8,103 nt of DNA from Clostridia bacterium (GTDB taxonomy: Bacteria > Bacillota_A > Clostridia > Oscillospirales > CAG-272), in assembly GCA_017631775.1 (NCBI GenBank), contig JAGBSQ010000053.1, forward strand, positions 1-8,103, in the 5' to 3' direction. Shown in pieces: positions 6,524 to 8,103 of this stretch (position 1 is the first letter of the stretch; each line of letters starts with the position of its first letter). Below the pieces are notes generated by a model that ran no database searches, was not told where the DNA came from, and worked only from the letters and a program-made list of their open reading frames with translations. The translations under genes were made by a program, and so were the position numbers.

Positions 6524-7243
6524 TTATATAAATACGGGTAATGGGGTAAAAAGCAGATGATCTGCGGCACACATAATGAAATCGATGCCTTCAAACTGTG
6601 TTTTTCTCGGTACACCGTACATGCCGTGAATGTGACCGTGGTAGCAGGTTTTGATGTTGTATTCATGCAAAACGTCTACAATCTCGCGGCAAACAAAGTC
6701 GCACCAAACGGGCGGGAAGTGGAAAAACAAAAGAATAGGCTTATTGCTCTCGCCTCGCAGCTTGAATGCCTCGTCAAGGCTCATTTTGAGGCGAATGATC
6801 TCACGGTTGACAATGCGGTTGTAGTCAACGGTTCCAACGGTGTGCTGTTGCGATTCTTCAACAAACCAGCCGCGAGTTCCGCAAACAATGCAGTCGCCCA
6901 TATCGTGCGCGTTGTTATAAAGAATATCAATGGTGTCAATTCAGTTCTCGGCAAAAAATGCCTTCATTTTGCTGGCGGTCGACCACCAAAAATCGTGATT
7001 GCCCTTGCCAATGAGCTTTTTGCCGGGCAGAGCATTCAAAAATCGAAAATCTTCTAAGGAATCCTCAAGTTTTAAACTCCAGGAAATGTCACCGGGAATG
7101 ATGACGGTATCGTCAGGGCGCACAACGGCGTTCCAATTTTTTGCAAGTCTTTGCATATAGTCGGTCCATCTGGAGCCGAACTTTTCCATCGATTTTGTAC
7201 CGTCTGAAGACAAATGCAGATCGGCGATTGTGAAGAGTGCCAT
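6524..7243 (-). pseudogene. Metallophosphoesterase (COG1768-like phosphohydrolase) interrupted by in-frame TGA
   Basis: The frame encodes a calcineurin-type metallophosphoesterase of 239 codon positions, resembling the small predicted phosphohydrolases of COG1768. All metal-site motifs are visible: DLH (Asp8, His10), GDISW (Asp52), GNHDFWW (Asn82, His83), HFPP (His175) and GHIHG (His204, His206). A single TGA at codon 101 (6943-6941) divides the frame without any shift: the first three motifs lie before it and the last two after it. The frame downstream still reads as conserved family sequence (IDTIDILYNN, then VCGTRGW), so this is one gene with a point nonsense change. An ATG at 6901 could begin the second part but has no ribosome binding site. 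The true start, ATG 7243, follows AAAGGAGG at 7-nt spacing. The TGA may be a real mutation, a sequencing error or, less likely, a recoded codon. The substrate is unknown. Confidence 0.85.
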
Positions 7244-7300
7244 AAATGAACCTCCTTTTTTTGCGAATAATTTTGATTTGTTGCGGCAAGACTAACATCA

Positions 7301-7323
7301 GCAAAAAGCGTACAGGCTTTTGC
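7301..7323. repeat. Inverted repeat in the divergent intergenic region
   Basis: GCAAAAAGC (7301-7309) pairs with GCTTTTGC (7316-7323) with one bulged base and a 6-nt loop. A wider pair, TTGCGG (7281-7286) with CCGCAA (7330-7335), encloses it. The spot lies between the metallophosphoesterase and DUF1540 starts, where an operator or leader structure is possible. I found no convincing promoter hexamers for either gene in 7244-7348. Confidence 0.35.
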
Positions 7324-7348
7324 ATAAAACCGCAAGGGGGAAAGAAAA

Positions 7349-7531
7349 ATGGAAATGAAGAAATCTAACGATTGTTGCAAGCACATCAAGGGCATTAAGT
7401 GCAACGTGCAAAACTGCTACTATCACGATTGTGATACCTACTGCACCGCAAGTGAGATTGCCGTAGGCCCTCACAATGCATCCACATCCGGTGATACACT
7501 TTGCGCAACCTTTAAGCCTAAGGAATTCTAA
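7349..7531 (+). CDS. DUF1540 domain protein
   Basis: This small protein of 60 residues has seven cysteines (9, 10, 18, 23, 28, 32, 52). The arrangement IKCNVQNCYYH, then C-x3-C-TA, a Gly/Ser-rich stretch and a final C-ATFKP is typical of DUF1540, a family common in Firmicutes. Some members carry two copies of the motif; this one has a single copy. The spacing suggests a small metal-binding fold, but no function is established and none is claimed here. The start is ATG 7349, with AAGGGGG (7334-7340) at 8-nt spacing; a second ATG two codons later would be too far from that site. It is transcribed alone, divergent from the metallophosphoesterase and convergent with thrC, and ends in its own terminator. 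Confidence 0.9.
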   Translation: MEMKKSNDCCKHIKGIKCNVQNCYYHDCDTYCTASEIAVGPHNASTSGDTLCATFKPKEF

Positions 7532-7543
7532 AATCCATCAGGC

Positions 7544-7573
7544 GGCGGCATTGCTATGCAGTGCCGTCTTCTT
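7544..7573 (+). terminator. Terminator of the DUF1540 gene
   Basis: An 11-pair stem (7544-7554 with 7558-7568, two G-T wobbles, 3-nt loop) is followed by TTCTTTTATTG on the plus strand. It begins 12 nt after the DUF1540 stop. The minus-strand side lacks an immediate U tract, so it is weaker for the convergent thrC. Confidence 0.75.
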
Positions 7574-8103
7574 TTATTGAATGTTCAAATATTCGAGACC
7601 GGCAGATGCCATATCTTCCTTCTTTACAACCTTTTCAAAGCGAACCTTTCTTTTTGCCAAGCCTGCAAGAGGATAGGGAATATCCGTTTTTGTAGCATTG
7701 GAAAGAGCATCGAGAGCTGCAAGATCGCTTTCGGGTTCTTGGTCGGTTACCGCGCGGTAAACGTTGTTGGCAAACTTGTAGGGGCTTGCGGTGGAGTCGA
7801 TCACCATGGGAGCCTTGTCAGCGCTCTCGGCAATATAAGCCTCTGCGGCATGGATCGCAACTGCGGTGTGGGTATCGGCAAGGTAGTTGTACTTTTCAAA
7901 GGTTTCCTTAATGGTGGCGGCAGTCTCCTTTTCGTCGGTGTAGTAGCCAACAAAGTTCTTCTGAATCTCTGCCAGTACTTCGGGCTCAACCGTGTATGCG
8001 CCCTTGTTCTTCAGATCCTCCATATAGGAAGCCGTCTTTTCGCTGCCTGCCACAAAATAGAGCAGTCTCTCCAGATTGCTGGAAATAAGAATATCCATAG
8101 AGG
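7574..8103 (-). CDS. thrC: Threonine synthase, C-terminal part (5' end outside the window)
   Basis: Threonine synthase is a PLP enzyme that converts O-phosphohomoserine and water to threonine and phosphate, the last step of threonine synthesis. The window holds the last 175 residues. The segment SMDILISSNLERLLYF is a strong match to the family, where it follows the active-site half of the protein. After it come a helical region, an AVIHAAEAY-like segment (TAVAIHAAEAYI) and a substrate-domain end (IDSTASPYKF, then IPYPLAGL). The Met at 8098 is internal: the frame stays open through TCT to the window edge and the family has several hundred residues upstream. The PLP lysine lies outside the window. 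The TAA stop at 7574 is 43 nt from the stop of the convergent DUF1540 gene. Nothing visible suggests damage in this part. Confidence 0.93.
   Translation of the reverse strand, partial: SMDILISSNLERLLYFVAGSEKTASYMEDLKNKGAYTVEPEVLAEIQKNFVGYYTDEKETAATIKETFEKYNYLADTHTAVAIHAAEAYIAESADKAPMVIDSTASPYKFANNVYRAVTDQEPESDLAALDALSNATKTDIPYPLAGLAKRKVRFEKVVKKEDMASAGLEYLNIQ

Noticed and set aside
6507..6524. A 6-bp AT-only hairpin overlapping the metallophosphoesterase stop, followed by a T-rich tract on the minus strand.
   Set aside because: The stem contains only A-T pairs and is too weak to call a terminator; read-through toward tig remains possible.
6941..6943. Selenocysteine at the TGA of the metallophosphoesterase.
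   Set aside because: The position is not catalytic or a cysteine site in the family, and I see no convincing stem-loop immediately after it; nonsense mutation or sequence error is simpler.

Overview
The window looks like chromosomal housekeeping DNA from a low-to-mid GC Firmicute of the class Clostridia, possibly an uncultured gut Oscillospirales-type lineage. That placement is an inference from three things: the tig-clpP-clpX order, the presence of a DUF1540 protein and a COG1768-type phosphohydrolase, and strong AAAGGAGG-type ribosome binding sites with sigma-A promoters of TTGACA-17-TATAAT form. I see no insertion sequence, phage gene, CRISPR array or rRNA. TAA ends most genes and TGA ends clpP, so the standard genetic code is expected.

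Layout, left to right. Positions 1-503 hold the tmRNA gene ssrA on the minus strand, with its terminator (10-55) and a consensus promoter (475-503). Positions 517-1969 hold a minus-strand lipoprotein gene carrying a trigger-factor-like FKBP domain and C-terminal chaperone region; its terminator sits against the ssrA promoter. A divergent intergenic region (1970-2167) carries promoters for both directions. It is followed by a plus-strand gene (2168-3046) for an unrecognised protein very rich in cysteine. A shared bidirectional hairpin (3059-3087) separates that gene from the convergent minus-strand group clpX (3092-4405), clpP (4435-5046) and tig (5127-6404), transcribed tig-clpP-clpX from a promoter at 6456-6484. 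Upstream is a minus-strand metallophosphoesterase gene (6524-7243) interrupted by one in-frame TGA. Divergent from it is a 60-residue DUF1540 protein (7349-7531, plus). The window ends inside the C-terminal part of threonine synthase (7574-8103, minus).

Much of the window concerns protein quality control. Trigger factor folds nascent chains in the cytosol. tmRNA tags proteins from stalled ribosomes with a peptide ending in Ala-Ala, and ClpX recognises such tags and feeds the proteins to ClpP. The FKBP lipoprotein probably does a foldase-like job outside the membrane. SmpB, the tmRNA partner, is not in the window.

I did not find a clearly new biological system. The points most worth a second look are the in-frame TGA in the phosphoesterase, the trigger-factor-like lipoprotein with its tyrosine-rich helical region, the cysteine-rich protein with a run of six cysteines, and the unusual apparent resume codon of the tmRNA.
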